NCBI GenBank assembly: GCA_032158295.1
Contig: CM063252.1
Location: forward strand, 14,340,250 to 14,404,249
DNA: 64,000 nt
Direction: 5' to 3'
Source of the DNA: Pycnopodia helianthoides
Taxonomy: Eukaryota > Echinodermata > Asteroidea > Forcipulatida > Asteriidae
The notes beneath the pieces are model-generated. The model was not told the DNA's origin, ran no database searches, and was given only the letters and a program-made list of their open reading frames with translations. The translations under genes were made by a program, and so were the position numbers. Position 1 is the stretch's first letter; each line of letters begins with the position of its first letter. Positions 43,401 through 58,400 of this stretch are shown here, piece after piece.

Positions 43401-46400
43401 AAAGTAAGCAAACATATGTTTCAAAATGAAATGACAGCAATATTTTGACAGCTGAATTGACAGTTAATAATCGTAATTGAATACTAACTTATAAATCCTT
43501 AAAATGGGCCTTACATACATTGTACATCCATGACTGGATCTTAAGGCGATGTACAAATTAAAACAGCCCAAACAAAAGGATAAAATAAACTATTTGTTCA
43601 GGTACTAATTAAAATAGTTTCTAGCCATGGATCAAACACAACTAACATTCATAATGTACAAGGTGCAATTAACTTACAGTGTACACCAATTTAATACTCT
43701 GTGTACATTGTGTAGATCTTGTTTGTTTACCCCCCAAAATGACCTTGTACATTCCATGGCCTTTTTGACAGGCAAGATACTACACCAGGTCATATGGGAA
43801 ATATGACACTTTGTGTCATAATTTCCAAATTGTAAAAAAAAAAAAAAAAAAAAAAATAGCAGCTGAACTATGTAGTTTTCAGATGTGTCCTCTTTCTTCG
43901 TACATGTACATTTTATCAAAAGTTGAAAAAAATCATGCTATCTCCATGAGATTTCAGTGTTTTCTTCCATTGGGCCGTGTACAAAACTTGTCTGCAGAAG
44001 TCCAGGCTGTGTGGCTCTATAGTACCCTAATTATGTTTGCCAATAGAGGAAAGAATCTGGAGTTAAAATAGGTAAAAAAACAGTACATTGGTGTACTGGA
44101 AGGGTGACCTCAAATATCCTGTTATTTGCACACTGCCCATGGCCAGTTAATGTTATTATTATACTATTATGCTTGCTAAATAGGAGTGCATGGATGCTTG
44201 ATTATGATTATTGAATTTCTCGAGCAAGTAACAAAAATAATACAGGCCTTTATAGAGTGCTGCTCCACTGGGTACCACAGCGCTTTACAAGAAAACAGTA
44301 CATGAAGCCAAGCAAATAAATAACAAATAAAGGCACAAATAATGGGAAATGACGTCCGTAGCAATCAAACCATTGAACAGGAAAGTTTTTAGATGTTTCT
44401 TGAAAATTTCCAGTGACTGTGCAGAACTGATTTGATTAGGGAGACAGTTCCAAAGGTGCGGGGCACGTGCGTAAAGTTCAAGCAGAAACAAAACACATAA
44501 AAAGAAAAATCAATGAACGGAAAGAGTCGGACCTGTAATGGAGCCTAACACTAACAGATGACCAAAAAGAAATTACTATAATTCTGTTGAGTATCATCAA
44601 AATTTGGGAATAAACTACATGGTTGTAACAACTCTCTGTGCTAGAATGTACAGAACATTTGAAATGTGATGCTATCAAACGTTTTTTGAATTTTGACAAA
44701 TAGTGCACTTGAAGTAGAACAAACAACTTGGGATTTTACACCATTTTAAAGTGGTGTTAGAGACTTGCGCCGGGGTGGTTGTAGTTTTTCCCCCAATGTT
44801 TTCAAAAGGACTCTATATATTTGGAAATTGAGGGGCCGCAAAACTGAATTTGACCTTGGAGTCCCTCTTTAAGGGCATAAGCGTGGCGGAAGGACAAAGC
44901 AGATTTTTGTACCATCAAGAGGACGAAAACAAGGTTTGATTTCTTCTTCCATTCTGGTGCTTTGTATGTTCACACTGCACTGTGTGAATTACTACAGGTT
45001 GTATGACAGCAAGTGTGCGGCTGTGTAATACTATCTGTACAGGCTTTTAATTGTTTACTGATTGACAAGGCCACATTTGCTAATTGTTTACTGTCAGAGT
45101 AAATACAATCAGTTTGTCTTGGAGACCTGTGTACATGTAAGCATAGAGTGAGCTTATAAACCCAATCAATGGAACTGATGGGTTGTTATGATTAGCATTC
45201 TTCTGTCCTTGTTAATGGCACGTAGGCAGCAAACCTATCATCAGCTTTTATCTGAAACCTTGCTGAAACCTGCACTATTTTTAAAACCAAAACTTTCAAA
45301 TCTGTAAATTGAAACATGATGTAATGTACATTGTATTATTATGTAACCTTTTGTAAATGTGCAGTTTAAATGAATAGACAGCGCCACCTTGTTTACACTT
45401 ACGGAGTCCCCGTTACACATTCCGTGGCTTCTCCTAGCAGGCAGGTCATAAATGTGATTCATTTCGTGATTTGTAAGTTTCACATTGGATCAAGAATTGT
45501 ACACGTGTACAATTGACAGCTGAAAAAGCTTTCGATTAAAATCATAAACTGCGCAGTTTCTAAATGTACCTTGTACAAGTTTGTTGGTTTTCCTTCTTTG
45601 GGCTGTGTACAATACAATTGTAAATAGAGCCGGCAGGAAGTCCAGGCTCTGTGGCTCTTTTGTAAACATGTGATGCGATCGGTTACATGGTCTTTACTGT
45701 AATTACTCATTAATTAGATTGTAATGTTTTACTTCTATGTACAATAAGTCCATTCCGATAATGTGTACATTGTAGTTTCACTTTCATGTAACTGTACCAT
45801 ACCAGGGTTCTGCCCACAGTGGTTGGTGCCGGGAAAACCCGCCCAGCACTCAGGATTCCCCAACCCCCACTGCCAGAATTTTTCTCTGTTTCCGACCACC
45901 GCACATTTTTCCAAATGTTTTAAATTACACTTGCAATTTCCTTTCCAAGGTTTTCAACGAACTGTAAAATTGGGTATTTACCGGTACAAATGGTATCCAA
46001 AGCCATTAATTTTAAGTACTACTTCTTTGATTTGAGTCTATTCATATGATCTACCGTGTAACTTATCCAACTTATCCAGCATACATGTACATGTAGGTTT
46101 CCAGGGAAACATTTTTCCACCACTAAAGAAATCCTGGGCAGAACCCTGCCCTACAAAACAGGCCTGATACTTCATGGAGGCAACAGTAAACAATTGCCTC
46201 CATGCCATCCACTAGTTAAGTGTCCATGGTGTCAGGCCTGCAATTTCATCTTTGGGAGAGCATGGCCATTATTTTTTTCATTTTGCAAAGGGCACTTCCA
46301 TTGGAAAATCTTTTAAGTCTTTTGAAGGACACCAAGTCCAAGACCAGGGCATCAGAGGCAATTGCCTCCATGTAATCCCAGCTCTGGAAATTTATACATC

Positions 46401-49400
46401 CATTCAATTCATAGAGGTTCCCTTTACTTTTAAGACAACAAAAATTATAATAATACCTTGTCCTAGCCAGTATGAAGTACTACATGTACATTATGCCTGA
46501 AATAATGTCTCTTTATTGTACAGTGTGTACAATTTAATTTAAAGCATTTTTGTAAACCCGTTTTAAACCCAGCAAGATTTGTCGGTGGCTCGAGACAGAT
46601 TTTTGTCTCGCAATCATAGTCTTGTGAAATTGTATAACGACACGTAGGCATAGTGAGTACTTGCACTCGCAGCGCTATGTACAGTACAGTACTATGTAAT
46701 TTTATGCGCTGCAGTGCAGTATTCCGAGTTGGCTTTTCCCCTCGCCCGGTGCCCTGTAGGGGACGATAACTGATTAGTTAAAGCGCTCGGCGAATCCGCT
46801 CAACTCCCCAACCTAATCCGGCTAGATCGCTGTGATGTGTACATTTCAGATAATCAGCCTTGATTTGTAGTGTCTATTATTGCCGGCTAAAGGGGGTTAG
46901 GTACACAGCTCTGCTCTGAAACTAAAGAGTTTAATCGCTCATATTGTCTTGTCCTTCGAGAAAGGAATTATAGAATATTAAGTCAAAATGTCTGGGTATT
47001 TATGAAATAAATCAGAAATTTAAGAGAATGAGATGCATACGTGTTTACGAAAAAGAGCAAAACAGAAAATTATGAATATTTTTTGGCGTGTTTTTTTTTT
47101 GGGGGGGGGATAGGTAATCTACACCAATGTGTGCAGTAAACTCTGTGCTTTCAAAATTCTGAGAAAATAGAATGAGCTGATTGCGACCTGCTCACCAACC
47201 TACAATGTACAGCAAAGAATAGTTGACCCGGGCAGAGCCATTCTACAAGGCAAAACACAACACACATATATTCAATGTATACATGTATACTGAGTGTATA
47301 ACAGAAGCAGAAGACATGCACAGAGTATGCAGTGCTTGTCACACATCAGTGTGAGGGTATCACCAGTGTACAGGCCACGAATTACACACCGAGGCCCCCA
47401 GTGGTCTTGGCCTCGGTGCCCCCTTCAAAAGTTTCCCATCTATGTAGACTTTCAAGATTTTCCAATGGAAGTGCCCTTCGCAAAATAGAAATGGCCTTGC
47501 CCTCTCAGAGATGAAATTCCAGGCCTGACTGTATTCTTTATCGGTTGTACATGTACATGTGTACCTGATGCAAATTACATCAATTAAGTTAAATAGATAC
47601 TGTGGGCTTTTTTTGTCAAGTAGGGAGGGGGTTCCGATGTTATCCTCCATGATGTAGCTCAGGTTTTATTAAATCAACTTTAATTTGTAACCCAAATAAC
47701 TCCCAAGTACAACGTTAATGTGAAAGTCTTGCCATACAATGACATGGTGTGTACCAGTGATTATAGTCAAGTATTTTTCAGTTGAGTTACATGTATCAAG
47801 TACTGCCGAGTACAGTAACCCACCAAATAATCCACATAACTGATGTAGACAGAGATATATATCTACCAGACTGTCTACATAGATTGTCTGACAGGTTCAA
47901 GTGTATACCACCAAGGTCTTCAAGGTTGAATCAAATTGTTGTGTGCAATGTTGAAGCCCGTATACTGTAGAGCAGGTCAAAGTTATCCACTCTTCATTTT
48001 TACAGTGGAACCGGAACATTGTACAGTAGCGGTGTTTGCTAACGGTACATTGGACACCTGTACACACAAAATTTGCCATCTTCCCCCCCCCCCCCCCGTC
48101 CCACCCACTCAAACATTATATTGGGTGAAATACATGTACAATGGCCTATAAATGCAGGGCTCAAACTCAGCAGAAAAAAAGTTCTTTTTCATTACATTCT
48201 GGTCTTTAAGTTATGGTGCAGTTACACATTTTTCAGCTACATGTACAAGCCCTTGTGGAATTTGTCCTCCTAAATTGGAGACCTGATATGAAATCCACAC
48301 CAAACACTTCATAAATTAATCTCCACTTTCCCGGACTGCAGGAGTCCATGAACCGTGACACAGTTTAATTTTTGTGCGTAGGTTTGAAGTCAAGGTTGGC
48401 CTCCTCCCCTTAATGTATGTAGCCCAGTCAATAACAACACAAAACATCCAAGACCATGTTACATTACACACTGCTGCCTTAGACTACATTGCTTGCTTTA
48501 GACACATTAGTTGACCCCCTCCATATATCTGTAACCAAATCCGATCCAGGCTGCGTTTACAATCTCCATGGGGTCCGATATGTAACCCTGGTAACCCTCA
48601 GATATCGAGATGTGTAAGTGAAGAGCCGTTGGAACAACTGGGGAAATAAGCAGCCAGATTTAGCCTATTGATTAATTGCAATGGATATGATTATGTAGGA
48701 TGAGATTGACTTTAATTAATTTATGCTCCACCGTGCATGTAGGGGGTGTGTGTGAACTGTGTTGGGGGATGATGTCATTCAGTGCAGTGTTGCATAGAGA
48801 AACATTCAGGCCATTTTCATAGTATACAGAGTCAATTCCCAGATACTAAAACCTCAGGAAATTCCCAGGGAGATGGTGTAAATCTATGTCAAAATATTAA
48901 ATAAATACATGTAGACTCATTCAGATTCAGAAAAACATTGTTTAATCTTATTCAAAAAGTGCAAAGTTGATTGATTTCCAATGTATTACATGTATGTAGG
49001 CAACATACACTACATGTGTACACTACATGTGATGTGTACATGTACCTTAATTGTGTTTGTGACAAGGTCATACAATATGGCAAAACGGTCGTAACTCATC
49101 ACTCAACCTTGTTACACTGATTTGCTAGTTATGAGCAATGTAAACATGTGTACACGTGTAGGTACATTTACTTGCACAAAGATGGGCCAATGCGCAACCA
49201 TCTTTTGACCTGGAGGCGAGGGCGCCCTACTTAAATGATGTCATTGTCATACGTGCATAAAACATGTAGTACACATCTGGTATAGTAATTTGTTAATGTA
49301 TCTTTGTTGTTGATTGTACACTGCACACTCTACAGGTATGTTATTTTGTTTGCCCCATGTGTAGAATTGCAGAAAGTCTTCAGTACAGGTGTACAAATGT

Positions 49401-52400
49401 AAAGTCACAGTGTACTTTGTATAACAAACTTTGCCTATTAAAACACAGTTCAGTACGTGTAGGCCCAATTGTACCAGATATTAAAGTGTTTCGACCTTGG
49501 CAGTTGCCTGACCTGGTTGTGACTTGTTGTCATTGACCCTATAGTATGGACAGCCAAGCCTCAATACAGTACATTATTCAATGTAACAATCCAGCGGATG
49601 TTAGACGCTTCATGGCACAGTAAGCGCCATTGTTCTGGCCTAGGGAAGTCGCCTACACGTAGCTCAGAATCCGCAGTGGAAGGAAGGAAGGAAGGCCTCC
49701 ATCTCTGGTTTGAAACAGGAAGCTTACTGCCATGGACAGGCTACATGTGTACATGTACCTCAGAGCAGCCCCTGGTGAAACAGAACAGGCTAAGAAAAAC
49801 ACAATCAGGGGGGGGGGGGCAGTCTACAGTTTTAGTACACGGGGCAGTATACAGCTCATAGTACATTAGACAGCATTGTGAATCCATGATGGTGACTAGA
49901 GCATGCTAGTCGAATTGTTGAACCCAATCTCACCTTGTTGCAGTGAAGACAATTTTGAGTAGTCTCCCGATCCACTAAGCAAAATTAGAAAACCCCTTCC
50001 CGCCCCCTTTACAGAGGTAGCAGATACTAGCAGGACAAGTCACTTTAACTACATGCAGTCTCCTGGTTTTGCGACAGATGTATACGTGTACATATATTTT
50101 TTACTTCAGATCAAATTCACAAAAAACATCCCGATAAAGGCATTTTAGAATGCTCCCGATTGCACAAACCAAAGATAAACACCAAGCAGAAAACATTCCA
50201 AGAACGTCGTTTCAATGGCATTGTGCTTCGGCCAAACTTCCACTAAATGGGTCCAGAATTCCCCCCACAGTTTTGGAAAACTCTGGGGAGAACCCTGAAC
50301 ATGTACATCAGGCATGTCAGAATGTGGTGAAAGGGGGATACTACATGTAGTACCAGGACTTGTGCAATTATGGAGGTTTTTTGACTTGGCAGCCATCCAG
50401 GGTTGAGTTGAATGACTCCAGTCTCCATAGATTGACAATTGATGGCCCCGGCAAAGTGTATTAAAATTAGCCTGCACTGATCCATGAGGTTTCTTGTGAT
50501 ACAAAACTTTGCATCCTGTTATAAATTGTAGATCTCCATTTAGCCAGTGAGTGGCGAAGTTGACACTGCAGTTTGAAGACCTTTGGGGAACATTATTGAA
50601 CAGTCTGGATTATTACATGCCATTCTGGGAAGTACATCAGGCCTCACATTTCGCCACGGCACCCACAGCAATTGCTGTGGGTGCCCTTAAAAACCTTCAA
50701 TATTCTTCTCATTGGGTGCCCTTCATTTTGGGGAAATTGCCGTGCCCTTTTGAAAACAAATTTGAGGCCTGCTATATTAAACACTTAACTTTCAAAGGCA
50801 GGATACTTATGGTACATGTACATGTAGTTGTCAAAGACCAGTCTCCTCACTTGGTGTGTCCCAACATATGCACAAAATAACAAACCTGTGTGTGAATTTT
50901 GGCTCAATTGGTCATCGAAGGTGCAAGAAAATAATGAAAGAAAAACAACACCCTTGTTGCATAGAAATGCCTGCTTTTAAATGCCTGAGAAAGGCTCTCA
51001 GATTCAAATATTCTAGTGAGAAATTACCTCTCTCTCAAAAAACTACTTCAGAGGGAGTCGTTTCTCACAATGTTTTATACTATCAGTAGCTCTCAGATGC
51101 CTCTTGCCAAGTAAGCTTTTATGGTAATGTATTTCTTGAGTGCTTAATAACCAAAACTATCTACTGTCTAGTAATATATTAATGCAAAGTTGTGTCAGGA
51201 AGTTTTCATTCATTTACAGGGTGATTCACTGAGAACCGTTACCCCGCTTCATATGAACCTTCAAATACCAAACACACTGTCAATAGAAGACCCTTATCAG
51301 ATACTGCCACCATCTTGGTCATGCTGCCTGCATCAAATAACAGTAGTTTAATGCTTACATATTGTAGGAAAAGGAACCAGACTATTTCTCCTTCCAGCCT
51401 CGGTTTGGTTACATTGATTTGAATGGGAGAAAATCAAGATGATAAAGGTCTTTAACGGCACCCACATTGGATTCAAACTTAACCGAGACCATATATGTAA
51501 CATTCCAATGGGTAAATCTTACTGGTGTCCGCACTTGGATTGTTTGACGTACATGTACATGTAGGTAAACTAACTAATACTAATAGGATGGTGAAACAAA
51601 CAGACTGACTAATATAAAACATGTGAGGGCGCTATTAAGCCAATGACCTTTACACACAACCTAACTTGTAAACAGTTATGGTCACAAAGAAGCACACTTA
51701 AGAATGGTCTTAAGGAAGGTTTTTAGCCAGGATTTGATAAACAGGTGTCCAAATTTGATGGAAATTTAAAAACTGGGTGTCCAAATTGGTCACTACATGT
51801 AAATGACATAAAACAGGGTAACCAAATTTAAAACAGGGTGTCCAAAAAGACACCCACACACCCCTCTGGCTAACACTATGGGTCAAGTTACCCATTTGTG
51901 TGGTTAGTTTACACTGCTAATAAAATTGGGTTAACCTGCAAGGGACTCCCTAAGGCCACCTTGCCTACGCGTGACCTCAATCCTTTATTAGGCCTACAAA
52001 AAATTCTTCACTCCTACAATGTAGGTCACTTCACACTTACATGTAACATGTTTGATAGGATTGGGATGCCTGACCCAGTGATAAGCAATTGTTATTTGGA
52101 CCTACATGATGTACAGCCCTCAGTCCTTCTGACATTTTGACAAAGAGGATGTCCACGTAGACCAAGTTACCTGTGACGTCACATGTTTCCCAAAGAGCCA
52201 CTGAGCGTGGACTTCCTGCTGGCCCGATGAAAACATTTAGTCTGACTGGAGAGTGCACCTTGTCTGTTTGTTGTCAACTTGTAATATTATTATGCATAAA
52301 GGGGGCCCATCTCTAAACTTGGTCAGCTGTTTTTTTTTATAACTCTTGAATTTATGTGGAAATTATGACACAAATCGTACAATTTCCCACACGTTTGTAG

Positions 52401-55400
52401 TATCTTGCCTTCCAGAAAGGCCCTGGAATGTCCGAGGTCACTCTTTTTGTATTATAAAGCAAAGGTTGCATGGTCTGTTTAGAAGGGTTTGGGAGAGCAA
52501 AGGGTTTTAAGCACCCTCCACTGGTTGCCTGTCAATAGGCTCGTCATTTTCAAGCTTCTATTAGTATTACTCACACTATCACAGGGTTCTGCCCAGGAGT
52601 TCTTGAGTGGCGGAAAAATGTTTCCCTGGAAATCATTGCGAGATAGATAAGTTACACAGTAGATCATACAAAATAGACTCCAACCGGAGAAATACTCACA
52701 ATTTATGGCTTTGGATACCCTGTCTTTACTGTTAAAAACGCAATATTCAAGAGCCCACTTTCATTGAGCTGCTTAGCAGCAGACCAGTTTGCTTTTCAAA
52801 TTTTCTGCCGAGCAAACCAGTCACAGGCAACAGGCAACCAGTCACAATTGGTAGGGCCTACATGTACACGTGTACGTGCGGAATGGTATTTTAGATGGTC
52901 ACCTTATTCTGGGAAGCACAATTCTATTTGTGCTGGACTACTTTTTGTGTTTAAACAGCTCTGTAGAATCTGGCCCAGGTGTTTTTGACAAACAAACTGA
53001 GGATATAGTGACTTTGATTCTGTGTACTAATCCCTAGAACAACAGTATCAATGGCAGATTAGAGAGAAAGTCGTTGACTATCAGTATCATCATAAACAAA
53101 CTGTTATCAGGTCCCATGATTCGGTTCTAATTGTGTTTCATTTTCCTTGTAACTAACGAAAGTGCCATCAATTTGATTTGGGTTTCTACCTTCGTACCAT
53201 TAATAACAATAATAATTTATTGATTAATAATGCGTCCATTCCATAAAATGTACACAAGCGCATAACCAAAAAAAAGAAAGTTGTTGCGGTGAGTACTGAA
53301 TGGAACCCGACCATTAATACCGACAAGGAGTCTGGACACTGTGCAAGGTGGTCATGGCGTGCTGCCAGTTGCTCTGCACCAGACTACACCCTACTCTTTC
53401 TGTTGTGGTAGTCTGGGTGCCATACTATTTTAGCTAGTTCTACATGCGCGGTGAGCGCAGGCAACAAATGCAGTTGATGGCGATATTGTACTGAGTGGAG
53501 AGGGGAAGAAACAGAAAAGAAGAAAAAGAAAAAAACTCTCGCCCGACCTAAAGAAATTTGAAAAGGAAGGATGCCAAACACCTCTTTTTTTTTTTCATGG
53601 CCTTACAATGGGCAGGGGAAAACGGCGATGGCTCACAGCGAAATGTTATCACCTCAACAAATTCCCTGTCTGTTTGTGATGGAGAGAAAAAATCCCGGGC
53701 AATTTGTGGCAGCAGATTGAGTGAAAGGATCCGTTCCATTATGAAGAGGATGCTTAATGGTGAAGCTATCCAATTTCAAATGTCAAAGAGTTCCCTCCCC
53801 CTGTGTCAAAGGAGGACATATTTGTATGCGCCATGCGTTGTGGGTAAACTATGTGCATTAAAGGGTGTGCAAAGCTTGAAAATATTAATGTTCACAGATT
53901 TGCACATACATGTAACTTGCACGGTATAAAGACGATCATGGTGGTAAACTCTCCTTAAAATAGCTTTGCTTGAAATCCTATAGTTTTTAGGAAGTGAGTA
54001 AAATGATCTTGCGTGTCCGAAACCCGATGTTTGAAAACAGTGAAAACATATAATGGGTTTTTCCCCACTATTTTCTCTCGACTCCGATGACCGATTTCAT
54101 GTATTTGTTGGGTCACATAAAGTGCAGATACTGGTGTTTGACGATTACCAATGTTAAACATTGTGCTTTAAAGGTAAAGTGTCATAGATTGGTAAATACT
54201 ACACAAATTTATGACCATAAAAGCTTACTTGGTGAGAAGCTGTTGAAAGTATTAAACACTAATTTGAGAAAGGATTCCCTTCGAAGTAATATGGTTTGGA
54301 GAATTTTTTTTGCCCAGAAACATTTGAATCTGAGAAACGATACATGCATGGATGCAGGGTTGGTGTTCGCTCGCGAATGATGCGGCCACAGATGCGGTTG
54401 GTACCCGCTGTCACCTCGCTAGATGCGTGGACCGATGTGACGTTCTTGTGATATCATTGTTGCTTTCTTTCAGTGAGTTTACACTATATTCAGCTGAAAC
54501 TGTCACGTGTGACTTTTATTGAATTTTTCCTTTATAATTTGGCCCATTAATCAGCACTACGTTGACAAAACCCAACCTATGACCCTACCTTGAAGTACAC
54601 TATACTGTACATTTCATTTCATTAATCATAGCACGTACATGTATGTTTACGTGTAGTCAATCAGTTGGTGTTGTGAAGAAAACACTGTGGAGCTCACCAA
54701 TGTGTCCCCCATTACCTGATAAACCTTCTGTATTGTGTGTCACAAACCGAAACTGATATTGATCTCTTCTAACATGCACAGTGGGTGCATTGGTGATGGC
54801 AATGGTTAGCAACCATTTTTGGGGTTGCCGTTGGCAGTGCTGCATACTCCTAAGGAGTTGAGATGGTCTTTAGGAATGCTAAGGGCCTGCATGCACTAAT
54901 GCTGGGGAGGGCACTTTGAGGTGCATGCTGGGCTTGAAAAAGCACGTATACAAAATAAGTCATTTAGGGTTCCCCCCCGGGCAAAAAAAACATGTTAGCG
55001 TTTCGGGCCGATATGCTCGAAATGCGCAACGAAATGCGCGAATTGCCGCCGATACGCAAAAACTAAATAAATAAATTCAAATTATTTACTGATTGATTTA
55101 TCATGAAGATGAAACCAAATTTACAATGCCACAGATTGCACTTATAGGGCTTCTAAAGGGAGGGTAAACCTTTGCTAAGTACTCCAAAAAATTAGCGACC
55201 ATAAATACTGACTTGGTAAGAGGCACTGCAGCTGTTGATAATGTGTAACATGTTGAGAAATAATTCCCTTCAAAGGATTGTGGTTTTACTTTTATAGAAA
55301 GGGGGTTCACATCGGTATAGGGGTAAAACCAAATAATAATCTTTTATCCCCGGTGCAAATTTAACATCTATTAACCCTCTTGCTGTCTGACCATTCAATA

Positions 55401-58400
55401 CCATTCACTGTGGTTTTGAATGATAGATAAACTATGCCAGCCTGCAATATGATACCATGAGGGAATGCATGTACACAGTACACAGTTAGTTCTGTGCACA
55501 GTTGTGCCACCGTACACAACCTTGGCAGTCGAATGGTTTCAAATGGTTGGTCAACTCACTGGAAAATGTTGCCAAGAGTCACTGACAGTAGGAGGGTTAA
55601 GCTATCAATTTGAATACCCATATTACCGATATAAATAAAATTGACTATGATCCAAAACAAAAGGTAGACTTGCATGTATAGGGGCCTACTGCGTGAACAA
55701 GTTGTAATTTTTTGCTTAGGCCCCCCAAAAAGGGTTCTTTTTCTGGTTGCACTGAACACATGAATGAACAAGGACAGATCGTCAATCGTATCAGAATAAA
55801 AAAATAAAAAAAAAAAAAAACTTTCTGACCTACCGACTCTATTTTTAAATGACATGTAACCGGAAACAGAACCTCTTTTTTGGAGGGGGGGGGGGGGCCT
55901 TAATAAAAGGGCAAATTTTTGTCTGCCATTTTAGTAATGTTTAACTGCTCAAGGCCTTCCGTACAAAATGGTGGTCAATGTTTGCTATCAAAAGAAAGGT
56001 CTATTGGTGCAATCACAGAGATGTAGGCCTACACATGTACATGTATCATGGAATAAAACTGAACATTTATGTACATTGTACACATGTGTATAGGACGACC
56101 TTGATGACTCACATTGCTGTACAATGGTCACCAGGGTATAAGTGGAGATTAACCATCCCAGTGGAGGCTGAAGGCTGTATACTGTAATGCCGACAATGTA
56201 CACAACTGGTACTCGGCATACTGTACATATGTATTATAAGCAATGAAGCGACCGATTTCCCTTGTTATAGCAGAGCAGACAGCCACACAAAATATATCAG
56301 TTGCTACTCACCATTTGCTATCAATCATTATTACCTGTAGCGTTCAGTGTGCAACCCCCCAAAATAAAAGTCTAAATGTTTTCAGCCCCAAAATGTACCC
56401 AGTCAGTTTCCCTTGTGGACAAATTGTGAAAGCGCGCGTCTTTTGTACACGCTTGTCTGTGAGATGTAAATGCGGGGTTTATGTAAATGTAGAGGATGTT
56501 GTTGTGTTTGGTCACGGTGCTGTTTGAAGATAAACCGTATTGGGTTTAACTTCGAGCTGTCTGAACGCAAGGTAGTTTTACTTTTTCGACCACCCCACGC
56601 TGCTCGTAAAGTTAAACGGGTTTGGGTATAACTTTAGTATGCTAACTGAACATGGCCATAGGGCCTTTAACTAGGTTAGTACAATGTAATGTAGGTATAC
56701 ATGTACACATAAATGGCAATTATCATAATATTATCATGGCTGATGATTCGATTGTCTTTACTTTTGTTTTTTTGCCATTTCACTCGTTCCCTGAACTGCC
56801 AGATTTTGTCGTGGGGCGTTACATGCATACGTTGTACACCCTGCCCCATACACCAGGGCTACATGGATGGTTTTTTGCCATCTGTTGTAAGGTGTACAAA
56901 TGTATGTCATGTAAGCTTGCGTTCATACATTAGCATGTACATGTACATATAACGTGCATTTTATACAGTCTGTGTGGGTGCGCAGGCAGTTTGTATTGAT
57001 TGTATGTGTGCAGTACAAGCCTACATACTGTACGCACCCTGTACGTGTACCCTGTAGACTCTCCCCTCTTGGTTCTCAAGTAATCTAATTTTGGCAGAAA
57101 TTAAATTTGAATAAATTCCTATCTGTACGTGCAACGAACGTATGAGACAAAACATCCGCCTTCACTTCATATGCTGCATTTAATCTGAATAAAACCTTAC
57201 AGATCCATAGAAATGTTTTGATTTTGACTGGAATCAATCTATAATCCCTTTAAAAGACCAGCTTGAACGAAAACGGCAACAAGTGATCTTTGCTGAAATT
57301 CTTTTCAATTGTTTTTGATCAATAAGGAAATTGAGTTCGCATGAGATTAACGAGATTTTAATGAATGTAAAAAAAAACAATCATTTTGAATACCTTTCTC
57401 TGGTGCTTTTCAGAAAGATTCGCGAAAAAGCCATGTTATGTTGTCACTCATGTTATGTCATTCGCTTTGTTGCAACATGGAGGTACAACAAAGCAACATC
57501 CCACAAATGACGTCAAAGTATTGTCATTTTGATGCACGCCCTCAACGGCAGAAGTGTAGTTACAATTCTGCCGTTTTTCAAAACTGGGGCATCAGTATTT
57601 GATCAATTAAAAAAAAAAAATTACATTCAAATGATAAACAGACATATTATAAACAAGTTCAAATAGCATTCCAAGTAAAAAAAATTTTGCTCAAGTTGGT
57701 CTTTAAGGATTTAAAGGCCAGCATGTCGATAATACTTGTATTGTGGTTTATTGTACACATTGTAATTTCAAAACCACTCCAAATTTGAAACTGTAACTGT
57801 TTCCCTACTAGTTTGTTTGTTTGTTTGTTTGTTTGTTTGTTTTTTTGTTTTTTTAACATACGAAATCACCGCTATTTATCCAGCAACTAATGAGCTCTTT
57901 CTCGACACGTATTTTTCTTTCCCCCCCCCCAGACTTACTCCAGTGTACAATGACCGAGCACATCAACATTCCGGAGCTGGCTGACCTAATTATTGAACGC
58001 ACCACAAATGCCAACTGGGTCATCGTCTACAAAGCTCTCAGCACATGCCATAATCTTATGATATACGGACATGAAGTAAGTGGATCTGAATCAAGCTATT
58101 CCCCCTACCCCCTAAGATTTCTTAATCATTTATTTTCCCGGCTTTGACTGCTTCAGGTGGAAACACGACTACTAAAGTTGGATCGGACGACCTGAACTGT
58201 TCCTAAATGGTTTTGCCTCCTTTCGGCTCTCTATTCGCCTTATAGACCTTTATCATGGTGCAGCCATCTTGATTTTCTCCCATTCCACTCAATGTAACCA
58301 AACTGAGGCTGGAAGGAAAAATAGTCTGGTTCCTTTTTGTATGATGAATATTAGCATCCATTACTGTTACTGGATACAGGGAACATGACCAAGATGGTGG

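Larger units (their letters stand above)
40441..57932 (+). other. PICALM intron 1 (17.5 kb)
   Basis: No other gene is supported here; the longest reading frames (53558-53929 plus strand, 50145-50504 minus strand) have no recognisable content. It holds many MITEs, a LINE remnant, homopolymer runs and numerous TACATGTA motifs from about 42.4 kb on. The first 1.9 kb (40441-42400) is AT-rich with no repeat recognised. Confidence 0.75.

Noticed and set aside
50145..50504. 119-aa minus-strand frame
   Set aside because: No similarity recognised; contains a repeat-like segment (GGGGAGAACCCTG) and looks like chance.
53558..53929. 123-aa plus-strand frame in PICALM intron 1
   Set aside because: Starts near poly(T), runs into a MITE, has no recognisable motif or splice context.
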